DNA of 64,000 bases from Pyrrhosoma nymphula (lineage: Eukaryota; Arthropoda; Insecta; Odonata; Coenagrionidae). The translations under genes and the position numbers were made by a program. The notes under the pieces were generated by a model that saw only the letters and a list, made by a program, of their open reading frames with translations, was not told where the DNA came from and did no database searches. The first letter of the stretch is position 1. Each line of letters opens with the position of its first letter. Shown here piece by piece: positions 45,085-55,199 of this stretch. Where the stretch lies: the NCBI GenBank assembly GCA_963573305.1, contig OY754330.1, positions 20,618,596 to 20,682,595 of the forward strand, read 5' to 3'.

Positions 45085-45242
45085 ACGGGGCGAGGGGGGG
45101 GGGAATCCGCCCCCCCCCCTGTTACCCCCCTGGCTACGCTACTGAGCGTGAACTGTTCAACATAGTTAAGAAGAGGAAAATGGCATATCTAGGACATATC
45201 ATGCGAAATAGAAAAAAAAGTTGCAAACGACCAAACCTCTAA
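45085..45242 (+). pseudogene. LINE reverse transcriptase C-terminal scrap
   Basis: After a G-run/C-run inverted segment (45093-45120) the frame reads ELFNIVKKRKMAYLGHIMRN, the conserved tail motif of insect LINE RTs (RK-YLGHIMR). Only about 35 codons remain. Confidence 0.65.
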
Positions 45243-45999
45243 ACCAACCTTGACATTGTTTTTAAATCAGAAAGAAATTTGTGAAGAAATAATATCAAAA
45301 TTAACCTCTTAAGATGCTAACTCGTTTAATTCTATTAATTAAATGTTAGTATATCAGACAATCATTAACAGGCATAGGAGAAATATAGGAACCCTACTAA
45401 AATTCCAACTTATGCAATGAACCTTATCCATTCACAGTTTAAACAAATAAGGGAGCACTTAATTTCTGAAATCACAAGCCAAATAAGTGCAGGAACAAGG
45501 TTTAGTTAATCTTCAATTGAGTCTACTTCATCAAACAATCGCCAGCATTTAAGTTTTAACATAGGTACTCAAAACTGACTAAAAACTGGAACTGGGACTT
45601 AGGAAATCATTATTTTTACTATTAGGTTATCTACTGAAACTGCTGTTATAGTAGGGAATCAAAGAATAATTGGAGGACTTCCATATTCCCTTAATACTAG
45701 ACCTATTACCATACTAAAAATAATGTATAATAATGCACATATTTTGCATGAAATGTGAACAGAATTTGGTTACAAAAGCTCTCTTATAAGTGGGTTAAAG
45801 AGATTTTTGAGTTGGCGTTATGAAAGCGCACGTTTACCCATTTTCCCTACCTCTCCTTCTCCACATACACTTAAGGACAATGAAAAATCCATTTTTCAAA
45901 CTCTAACACACACCACTAGCACTCCCGTTTCCGATAAATTCGACCTATTTCCTCTGCTTCAAGAATAGTGCATCCTGAAGTATTCACCTATAATGTGTT
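45243..45999. other. Unassigned sequence
   Basis: Nothing recognised. Confidence 0.45.
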
Positions 46000-46560
46000 C
46001 TTAACACACCGTCAAAAACGTAACCACTATTACTCTCAGATGCTTGCGTGTGATAGTCTTACTTGAAATCCACTTTCTGTCAAAATTCATTATTAAGGTA
46101 ACCAAGAGGTGGTCTGTTTGACATCTGGTTCCCCTCATCACCCATGTATACCGCACTAACTCTCTCACCCTCTCTTCATACTCAATTAAATCACTCATAC
46201 TCTTACAATCGCACCATAGCAATGTCTACTGAACTATTTTCATATGCTTACACCATGCATTCGCGACCAACAATCCTTTTTCCAAGCATGCACTTACCAA
46301 GTTTTCGCCATTACCATTCACTTAAGGGTCACCAAATGACCAAACCACGTTCTCAGAGGCATTCCTTCTTTCACTATTCATATCGTCAAGTACAATTATT
46401 TTCTCCCCAGAGTCACATCCTCCCAACACCTCTCTCAGTTTTCCGCAAGACACATCTTACACACTGCCACCCTCTTCGTCCACTGGTGTATAAAATACCA
46501 CAATCACAACTCTTTGAATACCTTCGTCCATTCGAACCCAGAGCAATCTAGAGATACAAA
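46000..46560 (-). pseudogene. LINE endonuclease fragment
   Basis: Minus-strand trace with stops: RVVIVVFYTPVDEE, GEKIIVLDDMNSE (the GD-N catalytic motif changed), ENLVSACLEKGLLVANAW, YEERVRELVR and MRGTRCQTDHLLVTLIMNF (the SDH motif with Thr for Ser). The order is that of an apurinic-like LINE endonuclease of the type seen in RTE-like elements. The RT half is missing. Confidence 0.7.
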
Positions 46561-46891
46561 CGGATATTTCTTTATAAGCATTAACATTTCCATTCAGAAG
46601 TCCAAATTTTATTTATACCGTTCTTTGACTTTTGAGAATAAGGTGGAGGCATATTTCTTTGTAATTGCGGGAAGAAAAAAAAGCTTTAATGTTCCTGGTA
46701 GTGTTTCATCTTTTACTTGACCTTTACTTCGCAAATTATAAGAATGATAATGCCTGAAATCTTTGATTATATTTCATTGTCCACGTTTACTTTATTTCAG
46801 CATGGACGTGATTAATGCATTGATATCGATACAACTAGGGATACATTACTTATTATTATTTTGATGCAACCAAATTAGTTTACCCGAGTAA
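46561..46891. other. Unassigned sequence
   Basis: Nothing recognised; lies upstream of the endonuclease fragment on its strand. Confidence 0.4.
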
Positions 46892-47145
46892 AATGAGAAT
46901 ACTACGAGTATTTTCGTTATTCATGAAAGCACGATATTGGCATAGCGTTGATGTTTGGTAATATACATGGGGTCGCGCGACTGATATATGCGCGGTTCGG
47001 AGTATATGTGATAGTGTGAGTGATGGATGTCTGTTAACCTCTTCGTCAAATAGTGCATAAAAAGCCACAATCACAGCTCTTCGGGTCGGGAATACTACGG
47101 GTATTTTCGTTATTAACGAAAGCACGATGAGGGCATAGCGTTCAT
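46892..47145. repeat. 195-bp offset direct repeat with LINE endonuclease scrap
   Basis: A block of about 58 bp with GAATACTACG, GTATTTTCGTTATT, GAAAGCACGAT and GCATAGCGTT occurs at 46892-46950 and 47087-47145. Between them the minus strand encodes RAVIVAFYALFDEEVN, a second relative of the start of the endonuclease fragment at 46500-46560. Confidence 0.65.
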
Positions 47146-47979
47146 TTTTTGTGAGATATCAAAAGAGGGAAGTGCAGAATAATCTCATACAATTGAAATA
47201 CTATTGCTACGTAGTTAAACCCCTAACTGCATGATAAATGCGCACTCATTATTATTTCGGATAATAAAATCAAGTGTCGCATTTCTCATTTCATTTTAAC
47301 ATTTCATGTTACTATGTGTTCAGATATACCTACATTAAGTATGATAATTTAATTAATATGAAACTTAATCCATGACTTTTACACCCATTACAAGGAAATT
47401 AATGGAATGCATTTCATGTGCTTTTGATAAATAATAATAGTGTATTGAAAAAGAAATTCGTATTTCTACGCTTAATTGATTAAGCGTAGAAATACGAATT
47501 TCTTTTTGCGAATTTGCTGATCAGCAAATTTCAAAACGAATAGCTCATATCCAGTTATTTGTCCTCTATTTGTAAAGAAATCTGATACGCAATTCATATT
47601 TTTGAAAGTATCTGGTAACAAATGTATCGGCTGTTTTTTATATCTAATTATTAAAATAATATAATTTATGTAAAAAATGGAAAACATTTTAGTTATAGAG
47701 TTGAAGAAGTTTTTAAACTCTAAGTGCTATCTATCCCCACGCATGAAAATGTTTGCAGTTTGAGTTCTAAGATAGGGGAGACGGGAAACCTTGATTACAA
47801 CACATGAAAGACTATGGGAATTATTTCAAACAGTAATCATGTTTGTAGGATATATTTTGAAAAGCTTTTAAAATGGTCATTCCTGCAATATACATAAAAC
47901 CATCACGTGCAGGTAAAAGGAAAAAACGTTCCATTTTTATCGGTGCCTCGTCTTATTGTCTTTTATTGCAAGACATTTC
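47146..47979. other. Unassigned, with a 60-bp palindrome at 47448-47507
   Basis: The palindrome has 28-bp perfect arms (AAATTCGTATTTCTACGC and mirror) and a 4-base loop TTGA. The remainder is AT-rich with no recognised content. Confidence 0.6.
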
Positions 47980-48569
47980 TCATTTTAAAAAGATTCTTAG
48001 TAATCAGGTTATAGTTAAATATCCCTATTTTTTTCTAGAGGCATCTGAAATAGTAGATAACAATGAAAACAGTACTCGAAATAGCATATACAGCGAGAAA
48101 TGTTGCATTAAGTTTTAGGTCTCAGCCGCTGTTCAAGAACTTTTCGAAGCATTCACCGTGCATCTACGGAGAAACAATACATTCTATGACAAAAAAGAGT
48201 TAGCCAGGAATGAAAGTTAAAGCATAAAACCGACACCTATTTTTTTATTTAATTCCTTGAAAATTTGAATCCGCCATAAAAACAAAGTCCACTTTTCAAC
48301 CTCGGCTACTATTTTCTGAAATTGAATTTAGAGTTACCTAATTTTGCATACTAATGCGTTCATACCGGTAATGGTAATTACAGTGTCCAATCCCAAATGC
48401 ATACAAATGTACGAAAAGATTTTATCTCTGAAATGAAATACGAAAAAATGAATTTTCCCCGGCAACTTCACGCAAAAAAAAAAATAGAAAATGATATCCA
48501 CTGAGCTTCACCACGAATTTCAAACACGTTCAGAGTTTTTTTTGTATAAAAACGCGCACCAATAATAAA

Positions 48570-48695
48570 AAATAACTTGATCCATTCACACTGGTATCCT
48601 AACATTTCACTCCAAGGGCTAAAGAAAGGTAGAGGATTGAACTGGTCCAGGGATGCGGTGGCGAATTCACCGGAGGAGTTCTCGCAGAACCCCGG
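48570..48695 (-). other. Conserved reading-frame block downstream of the exon, copy 1
   Basis: Frame reads EFATASLDQFNPLPFFSPW then GYQCEWIKLFFII. The same frame is open in copy 2 with EFATASLDQFNPLPSFSPW and GYQCEWVK, and the differences I see keep the frame. An AG acceptor in phase 0 precedes it (TTCTGCGAG). It could be a third exon; donor not settled. Confidence 0.4.
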
Positions 48696-48811
48696 GGACG
48701 ACAAGAGACGATACCCGCCGCGCCAGTCCTCTGCTCTCCGAGCGTCTTCCACACCTTACGTCAGCCATGCCTGCGCCTTGAAGTGCGACCCATTGCATAA
48801 ATGCGTCTTAC

Positions 48812-49003
48812 ATTGGCTACCAAGGCATGGGCTCTGTCGTCATCCATCGCTGGGAATCCAACTCTCCATGTCGCGTGGAAACGTCTTAGTTCGACACCTG
48901 GTCCCAAGGGTTGCAGGAAGTTCATCAACCTCATCAACAACCAATACCGCTGATCTCCCCTTGGGACGATGACCAACACCCTGATCGGCATGGTTTCAGG
49001 CAC
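48812..49003 (-). CDS. Candidate coding exon of a tandem-duplicated unknown gene, copy 1
   Basis: 192 nt (64 codons) between acceptor TATTCTGCTCAG (exon starts at 49003) and donor GTAAGACGC (exon ends at 48812), phase 0 at both sides. The first ATG has a good context (AAACCATGC), giving MPIRVLVIVPRGDQRYW, RLMNFLQPLGPG, ATWRV and PAMDDDRAHALVAN. The paralogue at 50712-50903 keeps both splice sites, the length and the open frame, with roughly one base in seven changed, while surrounding intron-like DNA has gained indels. No family recognised. It could also be a duplicated fragment of an unknown element. Confidence 0.5.
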
Positions 49004-49285
49004 CTGAGCAGAATACAAAAAAGGCACTAAACGACCGCTCCCTTATTTGGTAGCTGGATTAAAACGCATATCATGATCCACGGTTAACCCGATTTTACCG
49101 TTATAGGCAATATGCATGCAAGGCAACTATTTAAAACTGTGGATTTATAGATTAGAACCATAGTTATACCCACAGCTATCGATGGACATAGGTAGTGGAA
49201 TGATCTGCATCAGATTTAAGTGCGATTCTGCCTTACATTACGGCGATGAAAACAGGAATAAATTGCCATTAGAATAAATCCACCA

Positions 49286-49390
49286 GGGCCAAGATTCAAA
49301 CCACGGACCATTGGTCCACGCGCCGACAAGAATGTGATGGTCTACGCATTGACCCGCAAAACCAATGGTCCGAGGTTCCATTTCCGGCAC
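49286..49390. repeat. Two tRNA-like halves in inverted arrangement, copy 1
   Basis: Plus-strand half: GGTCTACGCATTGACCCGC, then ACCAATGGTCCGAGGTTCC with TTCCGGCAC, a tRNA-like T-arm and acceptor. Minus-strand half (49286-49320): ACCAATGGTCCGTGGTTTG and TCTTGGCCC, the same plan on the other strand. Together they can form one long hairpin. It lies in the presumed intron between the GC-rich block and the open exon. Confidence 0.55.
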
Positions 49391-49610
49391 TAGTGGATAT
49401 GTTTCTCGACATAATGTATCCTGTATCTGGTTGAAGCCGATGCAGAAAGCTACTACGATAACTACGATAAATAGCACCTTTTAGAAAATTCAGCATTATA
49501 CTACGCGTTTTGAAACTTTTTGAACAAATAATAATATATACGACAGCGAAAAAAACCTTCTTTCAGTACAATTCTTAGACCACATAATCCAGAAATCTTT
49601 AATCACTCAC

Positions 49611-49800
49611 CACTCGTCCACAATCTCGTTTGGTAGAAGTCTGGAATGGCGTTTTCTGGGGTGGTCTCGAACACCCTTTCCGCGATGACCAGAGGCGACT
49701 ACGATGCGTAAAACAGCCGTCGCTGCTCGTTCCGTCTGATGTTACAAGTGCAAGCGCGAGGACGACGCGACGGTGGGCTGGGAGGGGAAGGGAGTCTTAC
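49611..49800 (-). promoter_or_regulatory. GC-rich block with splice donor; candidate promoter and 5' UTR exon, copy 1
   Basis: CpG-bearing, GC-rich on the minus strand, ending in a strong donor GTGAGTGATTA (from 49610 downwards). The donor and most of the block are conserved in copy 2. No ATG occurs in the last 120 nt before the donor in either copy, fitting a non-coding first exon joined to the open exon 0.6 kb away. Inference only. Confidence 0.4.
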
Positions 49801-50479
49801 AATGTCAGATACATATGTAGAAGCTGAGGGTTTGGAGAGAGGGTGGTGGGGCTGGATGGGCGTGTAGGTGGAAAGTTTTTCTCTTTTCAAAACGATTCTG
49901 AGTAATCAGCTTAAAGATACATATCCCTATTCTTATCCAGAGGTATCTGAAAAAGTAATAATGACAACTATTCTCAAAATAGCAAATACGGCGAGTAATT
50001 CTAGATTTATATTTAGGTCTCGGCCGCGGTTCAAGAATGTTTCCAAGCATGCGCCGTGCATCTACGGAGAACCAATATTTTCCATGATAAAGAAGTGCTA
50101 GCAAGGAAATAAATTTAATGTACCATAAAAACCAACACATATTTTTTTATTTTATTCTTGGAAAATTTGAATCCGTTAGAAAAACCACATGTCCCCTTTT
50201 ATACATCGGCTACTGTTTTCTGAAATATAATTCATAGTAAACTAGATAATTTTACACACTAATACTTGTAAACAGGTAATGATAATTAATCTGTTCAGTC
50301 TCAATTTCAGTCAGAGGTACGAAAGGAGTTTTATTTATGAAAATAAATACAGAAAAATGAATTTTTCCTTGTAACTTCACACAAAATTATATAGAAAACC
50401 ATAATCACTGAGCTTCAACTCGAATTTCAAGCACGTTCTGAGTCACATTTGTACATGAAAACGCGCACCAATAATAAAA

Positions 50480-50605
50480 AATAGCTTGACCCATTCACAC
50501 TGGTATCCTATCCTTTCACTCCAAGGGCTAAAGGAAGGTAGAGGATTGAACTGGTCCAGGGACGCGGTGGCGAATTCCTTCGAGGAGTCCTCGCAGAACC
50601 CCGGG
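50480..50605 (-). other. Conserved reading-frame block downstream of the exon, copy 2
   Basis: Counterpart of 48570-48695: same frame, same possible acceptor (TTCTGCGAG). About six residue differences in forty. Confidence 0.4.
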
Positions 50606-50711
50606 GACGACGATACCCGCCGCGCCAGTCCTCTGCTCTCCGAGCGTCCTTTCGTTAGCCACGCCTGCGCGTGGAGGTAAAAGTGCGAGCCACCGTGTAA
50701 AGGCGTCTTAC

Positions 50712-50903
50712 ATTGGCTACAAAGGCATGGGCTCTGTCCTCATCCATCGCTGGGTGGATAACTCTCCATGTAGCACCGATACCTATTATTTCAAACCCTG
50801 GTCCAAAGGGTTGCAGAAAGTTCATCAACCTCTCCAACGACCAATACCGCTGCTCTCCCCTTGGGACGATGACCAACATCCTGATCGGCATGGTTTCAGG
50901 CAC
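50712..50903 (-). CDS. Candidate coding exon of a tandem-duplicated unknown gene, copy 2
   Basis: 192 nt, acceptor TATTCTGTTCAG, donor GTAAGACGC. Begins VPETMPIRMLVIVPRGEQRYW and ends DEDRAHAFVAN. Reading upstream through the acceptor stays open as well (hydrophobic IMIFVFIQLLCLGAV), so an unspliced form would have a signal-like start; copy 1 does not share that open stretch, which favours splicing. Differences from copy 1 cluster in the middle (GIGATWRVIH against RFHATWRVGF); the ends are nearly identical. Function unknown. Confidence 0.5.
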
Positions 50904-51192
50904 CTGAACAGAATACAAATAAAGGCACTGAGCGACCGCTCCCAAACATAATAGTTGGATAAAAACGAAAATCATGATTAAACCCGATTTGAGGCTTAAT
51001 ACGCAATGTGAATTCATGGTCTCTAATTTAAATTCTGGATCTATGAATTAGATCCACAGTTATATCCATAGCTATCGATAGACATACTGGAATGATCTGC
51101 ATCAGATTGAAGTTGTTGTCTCTGCCTTCAAGTACGGTAATGACAACAAGAATAAATTGCCATGAGAATAACTCCACCAGGGCCGAGAATCA

Positions 51193-51295
51193 AACCACGG
51201 GCCATTGGTACACGCCGCGACCAAAATGTGATGGTCTACGCATTGACCCGCCAAACCAAATGTCTGATGTTCCATATCCGGCACGGGCGGATTTT
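51193..51295. repeat. Two tRNA-like halves in inverted arrangement, copy 2
   Basis: Counterpart of 49286-49390, with the minus half better preserved (CCGTGGTTTGATTCTCGGCC, a near-perfect B-box and acceptor) and the plus half more decayed. Confidence 0.55.
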
Positions 51296-51508
51296 TTTCT
51301 CGACACAATTTATCCTTGATCATGTTTAAGCCAATGCAGTAAGCGTCTAATAACTACGATTAATAGCACATTTTAGAATATTCATTATGTTACTTCACGT
51401 TTTAAAGTTTTTTTTGAAATACTTGTATATCCGACAGTGGAAAAAGCAATCTTTAAGTTCAATTCTTAAACCCCATAATTGAGAAAACAGATATCGTTAA
51501 TCACTCAC

Positions 51509-51710
51509 CACACGCCCAAAATTTCGTGAAGTAGAACAGTCTGCAACGGCGTTTTCGGAGGTGGTGTCGAACGGCCTTTCCGCGACTGACCAGAGGCGAC
51601 TAAGATTCGTGCAGCCGCCTTCCTTGCTCCAATCGTCTGATGTTACAATTGCAAGCGCGAGGAAGACGCGTCGGCGGGAAGGGAGGGGAAGGGACTCTTA
51701 CAATGTCAGA
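51509..51710 (-). promoter_or_regulatory. GC-rich block with splice donor; candidate promoter and 5' UTR exon, copy 2
   Basis: Counterpart of 49611-49800; the donor GTGAGTGATTA is kept. A G-run lies just beyond it (51735-51750). Confidence 0.4.
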
Positions 51711-51776
51711 AAAATGTAAGCTGATGGTTGGGAGAGGGAGAGGGGGGGGGACGGGGCTGGAAGGGCGTGTAGTTGG

Positions 51777-52515
51777 CGATGTGTTGGGGAAGCTTTCCGC
51801 TGGCCGCTGTTGAGGAAAGGACCAACGAAAATCTTTCACCAAATTGTTTGCTAGATTTGTCCGTCACATGTCTCATTAGTAAGGACCGTGGTAAGGACCT
51901 ATATTTCTCGCATATATGCGATAACGCGAATTTTTACGCGGATGACGCGAACTTTGGTGTTTATTCGAGATAATACAATTTTAAAAAATTCATCCGGGCG
52001 GCTACCCCAGAATATACTCAAAAGTATCTAACATTAACTCCCAATCCCAATTAATTTACAATGTAGTGATTGTAAGCGCAACGTGTGCCTTCGGTCATCC
52101 GCGCCAGAGGGCCACTTCCCCTCTAGCTGGTTCTGGCATTTAAATGAGTAGGCCCTACTCGCGGTATTTAAATAAAGAAAATCAAATTTTCGTTTGCTAA
52201 CAATTATTTTCATCTTAACTGTGAAAAATTACACTTTGTGATTTCCACAAATTGATTACACGGAGAGCCACATGTATGATGTCACCTACCGAGTGAATCA
52301 CGCAGGGAAGGACTCTGCCCACCCCTCACTACGTCAGAACAAAAATAACGAAGGAAGGAGAAGTGGCCCGATAGAAGTGAGAGGTGAAGCTACCCTAATA
52401 ACTCTTGGAATGCAATAACGAGAGAGAGAAACCAGATGCAAGACGTAAACCCAAGGCAGCAGATTAAAAGTTCACGAAGGAAGTCAACACATACCTTCCT
52501 ATGGCGTTTATGACA
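51777..52515. other. Unassigned sequence
   Basis: Contains AGAGGGCCACTTCCCC near 52106 and an inverted relative (GGAGAAGTGGCCC) near 52357, possibly ends of a decayed element. No coding signal. Confidence 0.35.
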
Positions 52516-52519
52516 TTTA

Positions 52520-53193
52520 GGGCCGAATTTGTAGTCGTAACCCAGCAGTCCCACAGTCCCTAGCAGGCCCCTTCGTCAAAAACGGTAGTTATAGTCAAAT
52601 TTCCACCCCCAGCAGCACCCTTAGCCTCTTCTAATTCTGGCAGGAGATGCATGCTCCACCAGGGGCCCCCTTATCGAAAAAATAACACAACAGATATAAC
52701 TAAACTGACTGTTATGAACGTGCATATCCTTAAATCAATAATTTCAAAGATTTGGTGTTAATAAAACAACTGTGAGATTTGCTCTTAATCGATAAATATC
52801 TGATGTGACGCATATTTTTCCCCACAATTTCTTCTTCTTGTGGCAGGAAACTACGTCCTTTTGCTTACTTTCCATTATATCTTTATGGTTCTCCTACAGG
52901 TCACACAAAATCTTCTTCTTCTGTTTGCACGTAGAGCGGCATTCTCAATAGTTTTTATGCGGCGTCGGCTCTTTATTTATCCGTATCCATGTTGATCACG
53001 AGCGTCACCACTGAAACATTTGAGCTGCGAATTCTATTTCCCGCCGTTTGTAGTCCTTAGTTACCAGATCTAACCCCCAACCATCCTAATTAAGCTAATC
53101 CCTTAATTTTGACTATAGGATGCTCAATTCAAGGGGCCTGCTGGGTAGGGGATGGATAAGGGGACTGCTAGGTAACGACTATAAATATGGTTC
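52520..53193. mobile_element. TIR element family D, copy B (0.67 kb)
   Basis: Same family as 24251-25619 but without the 640-bp insertion. The left end GGGCCGAATTTGTAGTCGT after TTTA is clear. The right end has decayed (TGGTTC in place of CGGCCC), so its duplication cannot be read. Confidence 0.78.
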
Positions 53194-53428
53194 TTATTCT
53201 TTTATTTTTGTTTTTCTCATAGAGTGTTTTCTCGTGTATTGGGACTGAGTAGGAATGGGAATGAGTAGGAAGGGGTATTTTGTCAGAGGCCAACGATAAT
53301 CAGTGCTGTTCAAAACGCGGAGAGATGAAATTAAAAAAGTATACCCAAAGGAGCGTGGCACGACGTACCACGTACAGCGTGCAGAGGGGTTAATTTGAAA
53401 ACGAATTAATTAGCATGTACCGCATTAT
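53194..53428. other. Unassigned sequence
   Basis: Short spacer between the family D element and the hAT locus; nothing recognised. Confidence 0.5.
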
Positions 53429-53792
53429 TAGAGGCCTGCAAAAGGTCTCCAATAATGCGGCAGGGTTATTTTATAGCCAAATATGGTGTTATATGTTTTG
53501 AAAAAGCGGTGTTATTTTACCCTGAAATCGGTGTTATTTTCACGACAAAATATTTGGTGTGTATTAAGTGCCCTCCTCCCAGCAGGCCCACCTATTCACA
53601 ATAAATGTTGAATACCATTGATTTGGGAAAATTTAAATAATTAATGCCATACTGTATTCACATTTTACCTTTTTGTACATTTCTAATATCAAACCAAGTT
53701 ACATAAAGAGCCAAATTACAGTTAAATGTCCGTATTTTCAAATGAAAAAATTTCCAGTGTGGCCAAAAATGTCTTCTTTTAGATTTGTTCTC

Positions 53793-54092
53793 CTATTTGT
53801 TAGCACAGTGTTTTAAGAGGAAATAAATCTCTTCGAGTCCACATTTGCACATCGCTTCAAGGCACTTTAATGCAAATGATGGTTTAAACAATTTTAGTAC
53901 CTGAATTGCTTTCAATATTTCCACTGAACCCTGGAAATTTTGTTGTTGTAATATTCGACGTAATTCCCTAAACCGCAACATCAAATTTTCCGTCTCAATT
54001 GACTCATCGCCATGAACCTTTTTCAATTTCGTGATTATGTCGGGGCTCACCTCCATTGTGAGAACTACTTGAGGGTCAAAAACTGTTTTCAA
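53793..54092 (-). pseudogene. hAT transposase C-terminal fragment, left copy
   Basis: Frame with VFDPQVVLTMEVSPDIITKL, RFRELRRILQQQNFQG and ILKAIQVLKLFKPSFAL. It matches the plan of the right copy at 57216-57491 (LFEPSAIMKQEINPKPMSKL; DVVKALLALKPRCLEF). The two are diverged homologues, so they come from different insertions or an old duplication. Confidence 0.6.
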
Positions 54093-54252
54093 ATGTTACT
54101 CTACTTGGGTCTTCTACTGTAAGAGAACAAAGTTTTATTAATGCCATCTGGATTGGTATCGACTTCACAGCTTCTGCTTTAGAAGTTGTCATACCTTGCA
54201 AGGAGTTAGTAGTATTCTAAAAAAATACCACTCTGAATATTATTATGGATGC

Positions 54253-54498
54253 TTACCGTTTTGTTCCACTGCCCCCGGCTGAATTTTTTTCAACATTAGC
54301 CTTATGTTTTTCACTCAAAATATATTTCGTGCGGCTGTCCTTCCTTTTCCACGAGACATTTGTGTTGCAAAAACGACAAAGAATTGTTTTGTCATCAGTA
54401 CAATATAATCCATGTTGTCGAAATTCTGCCTCACGCTGCTTTTTCGGCACCGTCCACTTCGGCATTATAAGTTTTGGTGAATGCGATACAACTGTCAA
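54253..54498 (-). pseudogene. BED-type zinc finger, N-terminus of the hAT transposase, left copy
   Basis: MPKWTVPKKQREAEFRQHG, then YCTDDKTILCRFCNTNVSW and DSRTKYILSEKHKANVEK: the C-x2-C...H/H pattern of a BED finger as in CGGBP1-like hAT transposases. It binds element ends in the family. Still open for 81 codons; the catalytic core that should follow is deleted. Confidence 0.75.
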
Positions 54499-54541
54499 CA
54501 GAGAAAATCACTGTGCTGATGCCATGACACGCGCCCCTTGA

Positions 54542-55199
54542 AAGAAGGCAACCACTCTTCGCATCCCTTAACTTCCGTAATTTTTGTCGTTTTGGGTGAG
54601 GTGCCTACTTACGTTAGTCCATATTAACGTAAGTCGAGGCTTACGTACCTCGGGGACTGCCTATATATCACAATTCTTATATTATTTACATTATTTATTT
54701 ATTTACATTTATATTTTTTTTATATTTACAATATTTTTACTCCTTTTGTTCAAGTTCACAAAACTTGATTGAAGAATATCATAATCGAGTAACATTTCTA
54801 AATAGAGTTGGACCGGAAATACCATTTCCAAATATTTACTACTTAATTAAATGTTTACAGTAACAAGTTAAATGACAGAGACAACCAAAATGAGGAAATT
54901 CACGTTGGAAATGTTGTAATTCGCGATTGAAATTCGCGATGATATACGAAATTTGCGTTTTTCGGAAAACCCGAAAATACGAGTTTTGCATGTCCCTACG
55001 CATGGTAAATGAAGCAATGTGTTCATTCTTAGGCGTGCGTCACGGAATTCTTTTCCACTAGGTAAAATATTAACAACATACAGGTAATAACTTTTCAACG
55101 GAAGCATTATATTTTCAAGGCGAAGTTTAAATTGACTGTCATCGAAATGCTGAATCCGGCTGTCGCCGCTAAGCAACGTGCAAAACTTGCACTTGCACT
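54542..55199. other. Unassigned centre of the hAT locus
   Basis: Between the two BED fingers. Holds a hairpin (ACTTACGTTA and mirror near 54606-54635) and a T/A-rich stretch (54660-54760). No internal hAT ends identified. Confidence 0.4.

Larger units (their letters stand above)
47980..49870 (-). repeat. 1.9 kb tandem duplication, copy 1
   Basis: Aligns over its whole length with 49881-51776 at an offset of about 1901-1906 bp, with indels and substitutions. Landmarks in order (+ strand): GTGCATCTACGGAGAA, GGATTGAACTGGTCCAGGGA, the open exon, inverted tRNA-like arms, the GC-rich donor block. The gene-like signals read on the minus strand. Confidence 0.9.
49881..51776 (-). repeat. 1.9 kb tandem duplication, copy 2
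   Basis: Second copy of 47980-49870, directly adjacent. No third copy on either side. Confidence 0.9.

Noticed and set aside
46144..46551. 135-codon plus-strand open frame, His/Pro/Ser-rich
   Set aside because: Antisense of the LINE endonuclease fragment on the minus strand.
49238..49500. Minus-strand frames with a hydrophobic start suggesting a secreted protein exon
   Set aside because: The segment overlaps the inverted tRNA-like arms, the apparent start is GTG and not ATG, and the frame shifts in copy 2.
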